Shown: piece by piece, positions 23,388 through 30,674 of the stretch | How the letters are laid out: each line of letters starts with the position of its first letter | How positions within the stretch are numbered: the first letter of the stretch is position 1 | NCBI GenBank assembly: GCA_910577945.1 | Contig: CAJTNI010000003.1 | Location: 107,607-146,233, forward strand | DNA from: an uncultured Christensenella sp. | GTDB lineage: Bacteria > Bacillota > Clostridia > Christensenellales > Pumilibacteraceae | Direction of reading: 5' to 3' | Length of the DNA stretch: 38,627 nt | Program-made: the position numbers and the translations under genes | The notes under the pieces: model-generated | What the model was told of the DNA's origin: nothing | What the model saw: the letters and a program-made list of their open reading frames with translations, nothing else | Databases searched by the model: none

Positions 23388-26087
23388 GTCTTTGCCGCAA
23401 CAGTTTTTATACTTCTTCCCCGACCCGCACGGGCACGGGTCGTTCCTGCCGACCTGTTTGTTCTTGGGCGTGACGTCGGGCTTTTTCTCCTCGCCGCCGA
23501 CCTCGCCGCCGTGGCTGGCTATCATTTCCACCTCTTGCTTTTTGGGCGGCTCGGGCGGGTATTCGACGTTGATGTGCATGAGCATCGCCACGACCTCTTC
23601 GTGGATTTTCTCAATCATCTCGTCGAACATTTCGAAGCCCTCTTGACGATAAGCGATGACGGGGTCCTGCTGACCGTACGCTTTGAGCCCTATGCCGCTT
23701 TTGAGCGCGTCCATGTTGTCGATATGGTCCATCCACTTGCGGTCCACGACGCGCAGCATGATTTGCCGCTCGATGTCCTCGAAATTGACGTTGTGCTCCT
23801 GCGCCTCGTCGATTTTCACTTGATACGCCGCGACCACGGCGTCGTTGAGCATGTCGATAAGCTCGGGCAACGCGTAATTTTTGAGCTTGTCCTCGGTAAA
23901 GAACTCGGGCTCGCCGGGCAAAAGCTTGCGCTCGACCTCTTTATTGAGCTCCTCGCTATCCCACTCGTCGTAATCGACCTTGGGGTCGGTGTACGCCGCG
24001 ACGATTGTCTCGACCTGACTGCGAATGATTTTGAGAATTTCCTCGCGCATGGGCATGCCCTTTAACACCTTGCTGCGCTCGGCGTAAATTATCTCGCGCT
24101 GCTTGTTCATTACGTTGTCGTATTCGAGAACGGATTTACGCACCGAGAAATTGCGCCCCTCGATATTGCGCTGCGCGTTTTCTATCTGGCGCGAAAGTAT
24201 CTTGGCGGAAAGCGGCGTGTCCTCGTCCACCTTGAACATGGACATGACCTTTTTGAGCCTGTCGCCCCAAAGCCTGAGCACGTCGTCCTCCGCAGAAAGA
24301 TAGAATATGGACGAGCCCATATCGCCCTGTCGTCCCGCACGTCCGCGCAGCTGGTTGTCGATACGCCGCGATTCGTGCCGCTCCGTGCCGATAATGCGCA
24401 AGCCGCCGAACGCGATAACCTGCTCCTTTTCCGCTTCGACCTCGGGCTTAAAGTCGTGCATGTACTGATTGTACAGCTCGCGCGCGCGTTGAACCTCCTC
24501 GGTCTCCGCGGGAAAAACGGACGCGGCAAGGTCGATATCCTTTTCCTCGAACCCTTCCTTTTTGAGCTTTTCCTTAGCCATAAACTCGGCGTTGCCGCCA
24601 AGCATGATATCCGTACCGCGGCCCGCCATGTTGGTGGCTATCGTCACCTGGTGCAACCGCCCCGCCTGCGCTATAATCATAGCCTCTTTTTCGTGGTTTT
24701 TGGCGTTGAGCACGTTGTGCGGGATTTGGCGACGGCGCAGAATCTTGCTCAGTTCCTCGCTCTTTTCCACGTTGGTCGTGCCGACAAGCACGGGCTGTCC
24801 GCGGTCGTAGCATTCTTTAATGTCCTCGACCACCGCGCGCAGCTTGCCCGCCGCCGTGGTGAACAGCAAATCGTCCTCGTCCACGCGCTTGGGCGGAACG
24901 TTGGTCGGAATGGTGACGACGTCCAGCTTGTAAATGGAGCGGAACTCGTTTTCCTCGGTCTTGGCAGTACCCGTCATGCCCGAAAGCTTGTCGTAAAGCC
25001 TGAAATAGTTTTGGAACGTGATAGTCGCGAGCGTCTTGTTCTCCGACTGAATGCGCACGTTTTCCTTAGCCTCAATCGCTTGGTGCAGCCCGTCGTTGTA
25101 CCGTCTGCCTATCATCAAGCGCCCCGTGAACTCGTCGACGATAACGACCTCGCCGTCGTTGACGATATAGTCCTGGTCGCGGTGCATAATGAAATTGGCT
25201 TTGAGCGCGTTGTTGATATAGTGATACAGCTCGGTGTTTTCGATGTCGGCGAGGTTTTCCACCTCGAAATACGTTTCCGCGCGCTCGATACCCTGCTCCG
25301 TGAGGTTGATTGCGCGCTTTTTCTCGTCGATTTCGTAATCTGCGTCGCGCACAAGCCTGCGCGCAAAGCGGTTGGCGCGCGAATACATCTCGCTGCTCTT
25401 GCCGCCGCGTCCCGAAATAATGAGCGGCGTACGCGCCTCGTCGATGAGAATGGAGTCCACCTCGTCGATTATGGCAAACGCGAGGTCGCGCTGAACCATG
25501 TCCTGCTTGCGCGTAACCATGTTGTCGCGCAGGTAGTCGAACCCGAGCTCGTTGTTCGTGCCGTAGGTGATATCGCAGTTGTACGCCTCGCGCTTGGCTT
25601 CGGGTCGCATGCCCGACACCGCCACGCCGACGGTAAGCCCCAAAAACCTGTGTATCTTGCCCATCCACTCGGCGTCGCGCCGCGCAAGATAGTCGTTGAC
25701 GGTGACTATGTGCACGCCCTTGCCCGTCAACGCGTTGAGGTACGCGGGCAGCGTCGCGACGAGCGTTTTACCTTCGCCCGTGCGCATCTCGGCGATACGG
25801 CCCTGATGCAGCGCGATACCGCCCATAATCTGCACCTTGAAATGCTGCATATTGAGTATGCGCTTGCCCGCCTCGCGCACCACCGCGAACGCCTCGGGCA
25901 ACAAATCTTCGAGCGTCTCGAAATTCTCAGAATACCGCTTTTTGAACTGTTCGGTCATGCCGCGCAGCTCGTCGTCGGTCATTGCCGCAAACCTGTCTTC
26001 GAGCGCGAGCACCTGCTCCGCCTTAGCCGACAGCCTGCGTACGTTGCGACGGTTGTCGCTGCCCGTAATGAATGAAATAAGACCCAT
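23382..26087 (-). CDS. secA: Preprotein translocase ATPase SecA
   Basis: SecA drives secretory proteins through the SecYEG channel by ATP hydrolysis. The 901-residue protein has Walker A MRTGEGKT (101-108), the Walker B DEVDS near residue 210, a preprotein cross-linking domain, the second helicase domain with GTNVEKSEELS and TNMAGRGTDI, and a C-terminal zinc motif with Cys885, Cys887, Cys896 and Cys897 that binds SecB or ribosomes. Length is normal. The last codon and stop (CTT TGA) lie inside the end of a structured repeat, so the exact C terminus may have been set by an insertion. It follows the prephenate dehydratase gene by 47 bases and is probably cotranscribed with it. Confidence 0.98.
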   Translation of the reverse strand: MGLISFITGSDNRRNVRRLSAKAEQVLALEDRFAAMTDDELRGMTEQFKKRYSENFETLEDLLPEAFAVVREAGKRILNMQHFKVQIMGGIALHQGRIAEMRTGEGKTLVATLPAYLNALTGKGVHIVTVNDYLARRDAEWMGKIHRFLGLTVGVAVSGMRPEAKREAYNCDITYGTNNELGFDYLRDNMVTRKQDMVQRDLAFAIIDEVDSILIDEARTPLIISGRGGKSSEMYSRANRFARRLVRDADYEIDEKKRAINLTEQGIERAETYFEVENLADIENTELYHYINNALKANFIMHRDQDYIVNDGEVVIVDEFTGRLMIGRRYNDGLHQAIEAKENVRIQSENKTLATITFQNYFRLYDKLSGMTGTAKTEENEFRSIYKLDVVTIPTNVPPKRVDEDDLLFTTAAGKLRAVVEDIKECYDRGQPVLVGTTNVEKSEELSKILRRRQIPHNVLNAKNHEKEAMIIAQAGRLHQVTIATNMAGRGTDIMLGGNAEFMAKEKLKKEGFEEKDIDLAASVFPAETEEVQRARELYNQYMHDFKPEVEAEKEQVIAFGGLRIIGTERHESRRIDNQLRGRAGRQGDMGSSIFYLSAEDDVLRLWGDRLKKVMSMFKVDEDTPLSAKILSRQIENAQRNIEGRNFSVRKSVLEYDNVMNKQREIIYAERSKVLKGMPMREEILKIIRSQVETIVAAYTDPKVDYDEWDSEELNKEVERKLLPGEPEFFTEDKLKNYALPELIDMLNDAVVAAYQVKIDEAQEHNVNFEDIERQIMLRVVDRKWMDHIDNMDALKSGIGLKAYGQQDPVIAYRQEGFEMFDEMIEKIHEEVVAMLMHINVEYPPEPPKKQEVEMIASHGGEVGGEEKKPDVTPKNKQVGRNDPCPCGSGKKYKNCCGKDL

Positions 26088-26134
26088 AATTTACCTATGC
26101 TCCGATACGCGCCGCAGCGCGTTAGTTTACCGTA

Positions 26135-26938
26135 TTACTTGCCCGACGCCACGCAGTCGTAGCGCCCCAAAAACCGAAACGCCACGCAGCACGCCGACAC
26201 CTCGGCGAGCAAAGCGTCCAGCTCCGCGTCCGACTTGTCGAAATCGAAATCGGCGAAAAACCTGTACTTGCCGCTGCCCGAGCGGTGCGGACGCGACAGT
26301 ATGCGAGTGAGGTTGACAGCGCGGTCGTAAATCGCCTGCAACGCGCCGAGCAACGCGCCCGACTCGTTCTTTAAATCGAACGACACCGACACCGTGCCGC
26401 CGCCCGTCCCGCGCTCGCGCGTGAGCAACGCGAACCGCGTCGCGTTGAGCGCGCTGTCCTGGATGCCGCTCGCTATAACGTGCTGTCCGCGCTTGGGCTT
26501 AAACGCAATCGCCGCAGTGCCGCCCTCAGCCTTTTCCAGCGCCGCCGAGGTGGACGCAACCGCCTCTACGGGCAGTTCCAGCCCGTTCAAAAAGCTTCGG
26601 CATTGCGCTATGGCTTGCGGGTGCGAAATTATGCGCGACAGTCCGTCGAGCCCCACGCCGTCCGCGGCAATAAGGCTGTGCCGAACGGGCAACACCAACT
26701 GCTTGGCGATAAACAGCCCCGAATCGAACAGCGCGTCGTACACCTCGTTGACCGCGCCCTCGACGTTGTTCTCGACAGGCAAAACGGCGCGCTCGCACTC
26801 GCCGCTTTCAGCCGCAGCGATTACCTTGGACGTGGATTCGTACCCGACCAGCTCGCCGCCTATAAGCTCTTGCGCGGCGGCATGGCTGTACGAGCTCTCG
26901 TCGCCCAAATATGCTGTCTTTCCGTTCGCCCTATACAC
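26135..26938 (-). CDS. pheA: Prephenate dehydratase with ACT domain
   Basis: This enzyme converts prephenate to phenylpyruvate in phenylalanine synthesis. In the 267-residue protein the catalytic part (1-180) shows YLGDESSYSHAAA, PVENNVEGAVNEVYD, SHPQAIAQC and the catalytic Thr in NATRFALL. The ACT domain (about 185-262) has GALLGALQAIYDRAVNLTRILSRPHR; the usual ESRP of the phenylalanine site reads LSRP, a mild change. It is a stand-alone dehydratase without chorismate mutase. The start is GTG at 26936-26938, the first possible codon after an in-frame stop. It has no ribosome site but lies eight bases after a -10 box, so the message is probably leaderless. secA follows. Confidence 0.93.
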   Translation of the reverse strand: MYRANGKTAYLGDESSYSHAAAQELIGGELVGYESTSKVIAAAESGECERAVLPVENNVEGAVNEVYDALFDSGLFIAKQLVLPVRHSLIAADGVGLDGLSRIISHPQAIAQCRSFLNGLELPVEAVASTSAALEKAEGGTAAIAFKPKRGQHVIASGIQDSALNATRFALLTRERGTGGGTVSVSFDLKNESGALLGALQAIYDRAVNLTRILSRPHRSGSGKYRFFADFDFDKSDAELDALLAEVSACCVAFRFLGRYDCVASGK

Positions 26939-26946
26939 CGTTCATA

Positions 26947-26975
26947 ATTGTACCACAACCCCGCCTTAATTGCAA
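26947..26975 (-). promoter_or_regulatory. Leaderless-type promoter of pheA
   Basis: On the minus strand TTGCAA (26970-26975), 17 bases and TACAAT (26947-26952) precede the GTG start by eight bases. Transcription would begin at or next to the start codon. No T-box or other leader can fit, so classic attenuation by tRNA or leader peptide is excluded for this promoter. Confidence 0.7.
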
Positions 26976-27059
26976 GCATTTTAGCAACCGAATAACGCTT
27001 GCGACGCAATGCGCGACCGCCTAAGCGCGGCGTTCGCGACGGAACTATCAGACAACGAC

Positions 27060-27091
27060 AAAAACCGCGCCCGTAATTGCGGACGCGGTCG
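27060..27091 (-). terminator. Terminator of the XRE-family gene
   Basis: On the minus strand ACCGCGTCCG and CGGGCGCGGT pair around CAATTA, followed by five T (GGTTTTTG). It lies about 40 bases after the end of the interrupted regulator gene. Confidence 0.75.
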
Positions 27092-27128
27092 GAAAAATCT
27101 ATAGAATATCGCGCTTACAAAAGCGCCG

Positions 27129-27620
27129 TTATTCCTCGCTCCACTCGACAAGCTCGTCGAGCGTAATAACGAAAATATCGGCAAGCCTGCACAGCGTGTA
27201 AATATCGGGTGTGCTGTACGGTGTGGCGACCGCGGTAGAACGCATTTTTACGGGCAAATCGCGGTCTATACGCGCGAAGCGTCGTTTGCCGTACCGTAGC
27301 GAGTACGACGCGCTCCGTTTCGCACGTCTAGCCTCGCGATTTGCCTCGTAAAAACGCAATGCGCCCGACGCGACTGTTTTTAGGCTATATCAAGGCAAAC
27401 GAGCGAAGTTGTAGCCTCGGCGCTACTACGAGCGAGTTTAACGCAGATAGAGCCAAAAACAATCCGTTCGGGTGTGTCCAACCGAGGTCGCCACACCGTA
27501 TCCGTTTTCGTAATTGCTAACCAAGCTCTTTTTGCCGCACAGTTTTTCGGCAAGCTCGCCTTGCGTCAAACCGAGCTGCGTACGGTAATATTTGATATTT
27601 GCGGCGATATTGGTTTTCAT
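27129..27620 (-). pseudogene. XRE-family regulator gene split by a MITE
   Basis: The gene is a short Cro/C1-type helix-turn-helix regulator in two pieces. The first piece (27499-27620) encodes an intact DNA-binding helix pair (TQGELAEKLCGKKSLVSNYENG); the second (27129-27218) encodes the end of the domain (STPDIYTLCRLADIFVITL and a DELVEWSEE tail). Removing the 280-base element and one copy of its TA flank restores one open frame of about 69 residues, with YENGYSTPDIYT across the join, as in known relatives. As it stands, the first piece reads into the element and stops at 27438, giving a 60-residue product that may still bind DNA. The ATG at 27620 (or 27626) lies a few bases after a -10 box. 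Confidence 0.85.
27219..27498. mobile_element. 280-bp MITE with 18-bp inverted ends and TA target duplication
   Basis: The left end reads CGGTGTGGCGACCGCGGT; the inverse of the right end reads CGGTGTGGCGACCTCGGT, one mismatch in 18. A TA dinucleotide flanks both ends (27217-27218 and 27499-27500), the target duplication of Tc1/mariner and IS630 transposases. The inside has no gene but two large hairpins: GCATTTTTACGGGCAAATCG pairs with CGATTTGCCTCGTAAAAACG, and GTTTTTAGGCTATATC pairs with GATAGAGCCAAAAAC around an inner AAACGAGCG stem. It must be moved by a transposase made elsewhere in the genome. Confidence 0.85.
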
Positions 27621-27630
27621 AAGCATAAAC

Positions 27631-27639
27631 ATTATATCA
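27631..27639 (-). promoter_or_regulatory. Extended -10 box of the XRE-family gene
   Basis: On the minus strand TGATATAAT is an extended -10 element. It ends four bases before the first ATG (27626) and ten before the second (27620). There is no ribosome site, so translation is probably leaderless. No strong -35 is seen, as is usual with extended -10 promoters. Confidence 0.55.
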
Positions 27640-27689
27640 CATATATATCGCGAATGAAAGCGTATTCGACGGCGCAAAATAAAATTATT

Positions 27690-27839
27690 ATGACTACAAG
27701 AAAATGCGACAGCTGTTTCAGGGACATACCCGTAGACGAAATACTTCACTGCGAGGATTGCGGCGCATGCTACTGCGCGCGCTGCGCACAACGGCTCGGG
27801 CTGTGCGAGTGCGCGGGCGAGCTCACGTACTTCGATTGA
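27690..27839 (+). CDS. Small Cys-rich zinc-binding protein (49 residues)
   Basis: The predicted protein has four CxxC or CxC-like pairs: CDSC (6-9), CEDC (21-24), CYC-ARC (27-32) and CEC (39-41), ending GELTYFD. The spacing fits one or two zinc knuckles of a RING or zinc-ribbon type. It is divergent from the XRE regulator, with 70 bases between the starts. I see no clear ribosome site. The Cys pattern would be unlikely by chance, which is the main argument that it is real. Function is unknown. Confidence 0.5.
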   Translation: MTTRKCDSCFRDIPVDEILHCEDCGACYCARCAQRLGLCECAGELTYFD

Positions 27840-27901
27840 TTGAACATTGTTCGAATATAATATAGCCCCTCGCCGCCTGTGACATGCGCCTCCGAAAGTT
27901 T

Positions 27902-27926
27902 TGTCTAACTTTTGGGGTGCATTTCA
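27902..27926 (+). repeat. Solo terminal inverted repeat of an IS3-family (IS150-like) element
   Basis: TGTCTAACTTTTGGGGTGCATTTCA matches, in inverse, the ACCCCAAAAGTT-A/G-GACA end seen at 38169-38184 next to a transposase gene. No transposase lies beside this copy, so it is a relic end left by deletion or a degraded insertion. Confidence 0.6.
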
Positions 27927-28007
27927 ATATGTCTTACCCTTTACATATTTGTATTAAAATTTTACGTATGCGCAATTACGCATATGTTTACTCCGTCGGT
28001 TTTGCAC

Positions 28008-28042
28008 GAAAAAAGCGCACAGCCGTTCCTGCGCGCTTTTCG
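28008..28042 (-). terminator. Terminator of the uraA-upp operon
   Basis: On the minus strand AAAAGCGC and GCGCTTTTTT pair, extended by a partly paired GCAGG/CTGT inner part. It lies about 20 bases after the upp stop codon. The gap from 27927 to 28007 holds an 18-base near-palindrome (TATGCGCAATTACGCATA) and nothing else I can name. Confidence 0.8.
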
Positions 28043-28062
28043 CTTAATCATGCTTATTGATA

Positions 28063-28701
28063 CTATTTAGTGCCGAACAGGCGGTCGCCCGCGTCGCCCA
28101 GTCCCGGCAGTATGTATCCGTTGGAGTTAAGGCATCTGTCCACGCACGCGACGAAAATCTTGACGTCGGGGTGCGCCTTGGCGAGCTTTTCCACGCCCTC
28201 GGGCGCGGCGATTATCGACATTTGACGAATGTCCGTGCAGCCCTTGCTCTTTAACAGCTCGATAGCCGCGCACGCGCTGCCGCCCGTGGCGAGCATGGGG
28301 TCGAGCACTATTACGCGCTTGCTCTCGATTCCGTCGGGCAGCTTGCAGTAATATTCCTGCGGCTCCAACGTTTCCTCGTTGCGGTACATGCCGATATGCC
28401 CGACCTTAGCCGTGGGGAACAGCGTATGCACTCCCGCGACCATGCCGAGCCCCGCGCGCAGCACGGGCACTACCGCAATCGAGTTTTCCACGACCATTTG
28501 CTGCTCGCACTTTTCGAGCGGGGTTTGCACCTCCACCGAGCGCGTCGGCACGTCCTTGAACGCCTCGTACGTAATGAGCGTGGTGATTTCCTCGACCAGC
28601 TCGCGGAATTCCTTGGTGTGCGTTTTGACCGAGCGCAAAATCGCTATCTTGTGACGAATGAGCGGGTGGTCGAGTACCGTTACGTTTTTAAGCTTCTCCA
28701 T
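28063..28701 (-). CDS. upp: Uracil phosphoribosyltransferase
   Basis: Upp makes UMP from uracil and PRPP. The 212-residue protein shows the family motifs in order: HPLIRHKIAILR near the start, VVPVLRAGLGM (about 75), the PRPP loop VIVLDPMLATGGSA (about 125) and the uracil-binding GYILPGLGDAGDRLFGT at the end. The ATG at 28701 has a GAGGAAC site; a longer frame upstream overlaps uraA and is not real. It lies 13 bases after the uracil permease gene in one operon, giving uptake followed by capture of uracil. Confidence 0.97.
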   Translation of the reverse strand: MEKLKNVTVLDHPLIRHKIAILRSVKTHTKEFRELVEEITTLITYEAFKDVPTRSVEVQTPLEKCEQQMVVENSIAVVPVLRAGLGMVAGVHTLFPTAKVGHIGMYRNEETLEPQEYYCKLPDGIESKRVIVLDPMLATGGSACAAIELLKSKGCTDIRQMSIIAAPEGVEKLAKAHPDVKIFVACVDRCLNSNGYILPGLGDAGDRLFGTK

Positions 28702-28714
28702 TTTTTTGTTCCTC

Positions 28715-30250
28715 TTATTTATTTTCTTTGTTGTCGGGTTCGGCTTGCGCCGCGTCGGAGTCGGGTTTAACGCTCTCGCCCGCCGCGTCCGTCGGCGCGC
28801 TCGCGCTTGCGTACGAATTAAAGCTGTCGGCGTTTTCGGTCGCCTCCGCCGTCGGCACGTCGACGCCCGCGCTCGCCGCCTGTGCGAGCGAGTCGCCCGC
28901 GTCCGCCTTCTTGCTCTTGATATTGACGAGCACATTGGTGAGTATGCCGAGTATGAGCGAGCACGCCACAGGAGTGATTACCACCTTGCCGAAAGTAAGC
29001 GACAAGCCGCCCACGCCCGCAATCAGTATGACCGAAACGGTAAACAGATTGCGGCTGTCGCCGAGGTCTACCTTTTGTATCATTTTCAAGCCCGACACCG
29101 CGATAAACCCGTAAAGCGCGATACATACGCCGCCCATAACGCCCTTGGGAATAGAGCCGAGGAACAGCACGAACGGCGCGATAAACGACGCGACGATTGC
29201 CATGATTGCGGTTACGAGAATTGTCAGTATCGACGCGTTGCGCGAGATAGCCACGCAGCCGACCGACTCGCCGTAGGTCGTATTGGGGCAGCCGCCGAAA
29301 AACGCGCCTACGATAGAGCCCACACCGTCGCCGAGCAACGTGCGGTGCAGTCCGGGGTCTTTGAGAAGGTCGCTTTCGATAATGGACGAAATATTCTTGT
29401 GGTCGGCGATATGCTCGGCGAGCACCACGAACGCTACGGGAATATACGCGATAGCAATCGTGCCGATATACGCGCCGACAGACCCGACCTCGCCCGCGTC
29501 GTACCCGCCTTTAAAAGCGGTAAGGAACGTGAAGTTCGGATACCAAGCGCTCGCGTCTTTGAGCGCGTTGAACGTGGTAAAGTCTATTACCCTGAGCGCT
29601 TCGGGCGCGCCGTCGATATAGCTGAACGCCGTGAATATCGCGGCGAGCAAGTATCCCGCGAGTATGCCGATAATAAACGGTATCATTTTGAGCAGCTTTT
29701 TGCCGTACACCGAGCACACGATTGTTACGGCAAGCGTGACGAGCCCGCAAACTATCGAGGTATACGCGCTGCCCGTTTTGGTAAAGTCGCCGAGCGTCAG
29801 CCAATTTATTGCGCTGCCCGACAGCGACAGCCCGATTATTGCGACCGTAGGACCGATAACCACGGCGGGCATGATTTTGTCTATCCAGCCCGAGCCGACG
29901 AACTTGACTATGATTGCGATAATCACATATACAAGCCCCGCAAACGTCGCGCCGATTATCAGCCCAAGATAGCCGAGCGACATGGACACGCCGCCCGCAA
30001 ACGCCGACGTCATAGAGCCGAGAAACGCGAACGAGCTGCTCACGAACACGGGGCTTTTGAACCGCGTAAACAAAAGATACACGATAGTTCCGACGCCCGC
30101 GCCGAACAACGCCGCGGAATGCGACATGCCGTTGCCGATTATGAACGGAACGGTAATCGTCGCGGCGAGAATGGCGAGTAGCTGTTGCAAGGAAAATAAG
30201 AGCAAGCGACCCGTTTTAGGTCTGTCCTTAACTCCGTAAACCATCTCCAT
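28715..30250 (-). CDS. uraA: Uracil permease (NCS2/nucleobase:cation symporter)
   Basis: This 511-residue inner-membrane symporter has about 14 membrane segments. It carries the NCS2 features: an N-terminal FSLQQLLAILAATITVPFIIG region, a P-V-F-V-SSSFAFLGSM segment in the substrate site, GLSLSGSAI and the GGCPNTTYGESVGCVA signature near residue 310. The C-terminal tail of about 75 residues is polar and rich in Ala, Asp and Ser, longer than usual and probably cytoplasmic. I chose the ATG at 30250, which has a GAGAGGAA site; the frame extends 13 codons upstream without support. It is first in the operon with upp. The promoter at 30280-30309 leaves a short leader of about 22 bases, too short for a PyrR-type attenuator. 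Confidence 0.95.
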   Translation of the reverse strand: MEMVYGVKDRPKTGRLLLFSLQQLLAILAATITVPFIIGNGMSHSAALFGAGVGTIVYLLFTRFKSPVFVSSSFAFLGSMTSAFAGGVSMSLGYLGLIIGATFAGLVYVIIAIIVKFVGSGWIDKIMPAVVIGPTVAIIGLSLSGSAINWLTLGDFTKTGSAYTSIVCGLVTLAVTIVCSVYGKKLLKMIPFIIGILAGYLLAAIFTAFSYIDGAPEALRVIDFTTFNALKDASAWYPNFTFLTAFKGGYDAGEVGSVGAYIGTIAIAYIPVAFVVLAEHIADHKNISSIIESDLLKDPGLHRTLLGDGVGSIVGAFFGGCPNTTYGESVGCVAISRNASILTILVTAIMAIVASFIAPFVLFLGSIPKGVMGGVCIALYGFIAVSGLKMIQKVDLGDSRNLFTVSVILIAGVGGLSLTFGKVVITPVACSLILGILTNVLVNIKSKKADAGDSLAQAASAGVDVPTAEATENADSFNSYASASAPTDAAGESVKPDSDAAQAEPDNKENK

Positions 30251-30279
30251 ATTTGATTCCTCTCTCGTGGATTTTTCTA

Positions 30280-30309
30280 AGTATAGCAAAACCGCCGCGC
30301 TTTTGTCAA
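30280..30309 (-). promoter_or_regulatory. Promoter of the uraA-upp operon
   Basis: On the minus strand TTGACA (30304-30309), 18 bases and TATACT (30280-30285) precede the uraA start by about 30 bases. Confidence 0.8.
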
Positions 30310-30488
30310 TCGCACAGCGGTATGAATAGAAAATTTGTGAAATTTATGCGCGATATCGCGCCCGCAATTATCTCCGACGCGCAGCTCGCCCGCGCAACAA
30401 CGACGCATTGTTTATCGCGCAAAAGCGCGGGCAACAGGCGCGACGGTTGCGACCACACACTTAACCGAATGCAAAGTCAATAAAAAAG
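30310..30488. other. Intergenic region with no recognised feature
   Basis: This is the part of the 418-base gap between uraA and the response regulator not covered by the promoter or repeat copy B. A plus-strand frame at 30253-30483 exists but has no ribosome site, no family likeness, and overlaps the uraA promoter. A run TTTTTT on the minus strand at about 30482-30487 lies just beyond the repeat and may help the repeat act as a terminator. Confidence 0.4.
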
Positions 30489-30674
30489 CTTTGAGCGCGG
30501 AGACGCGCGCCGCGCATCGCCAAAGACGGAATACATGCACATTGCTTTAACCGCACAATATACTACGCGCGGTCAAGGAAAGAGTGCGGCGGCGACGGGG
30601 AGCGTAGAACCCCCTACGTGACCGAGCGCGCGTAGTGCTTGACGCAGTATCCCGCGAGGTATCCGCGCTCAAAG
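30489..30674. repeat. Structured dispersed repeat, copy B, at the response-regulator stop codon
   Basis: This 186-base copy starts CTTTGAGCGCGGAGACGCG, identical over 19 bases to copy A, and ends TCCGCGCTCAAAG, so its outer 13 bases are perfect inverses. The core AGCGTAGAACCCCCTACGTG, then ACCGAGCGC, matches copy A with one base more. It carries an extra insert of about 60 bases. As in copy A, the right end supplies the last sense codon and stop (CTT TGA) of the neighbouring gene. On the minus strand the closing stem is followed by CTTTTTTATT, so it could end transcription. Confidence 0.7.

Noticed and set aside
22960..23400. 146-codon minus-strand frame between secA and prfB
   Set aside because: It is a translation of dispersed repeats with the known HFDRS and WRNPG pattern and overlaps the secA end.
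24375..26075. Long plus-strand open frame (566 codons) opposite secA
   Set aside because: It is antisense to a certain gene, rich in Arg, His and Val as expected from reading GC-rich codons backward, and has no ribosome site or family likeness. The same holds for the long frames opposite copA, uraA and the CtpE-like gene.
27129..27359. Separate 76-residue gene
   Set aside because: Its first half is MITE sequence and its second half is the end of the split XRE regulator.
28702..28935. N-terminal extension of uracil phosphoribosyltransferase
   Set aside because: It overlaps the uraA 3' end and is Arg-rich frame noise; the ATG at 28701 has a ribosome site and gives the normal length.
30253..30483. 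76-codon plus-strand frame upstream of the response-regulator end
   Set aside because: No ribosome site, no family likeness, and it covers the uraA promoter on the other strand.
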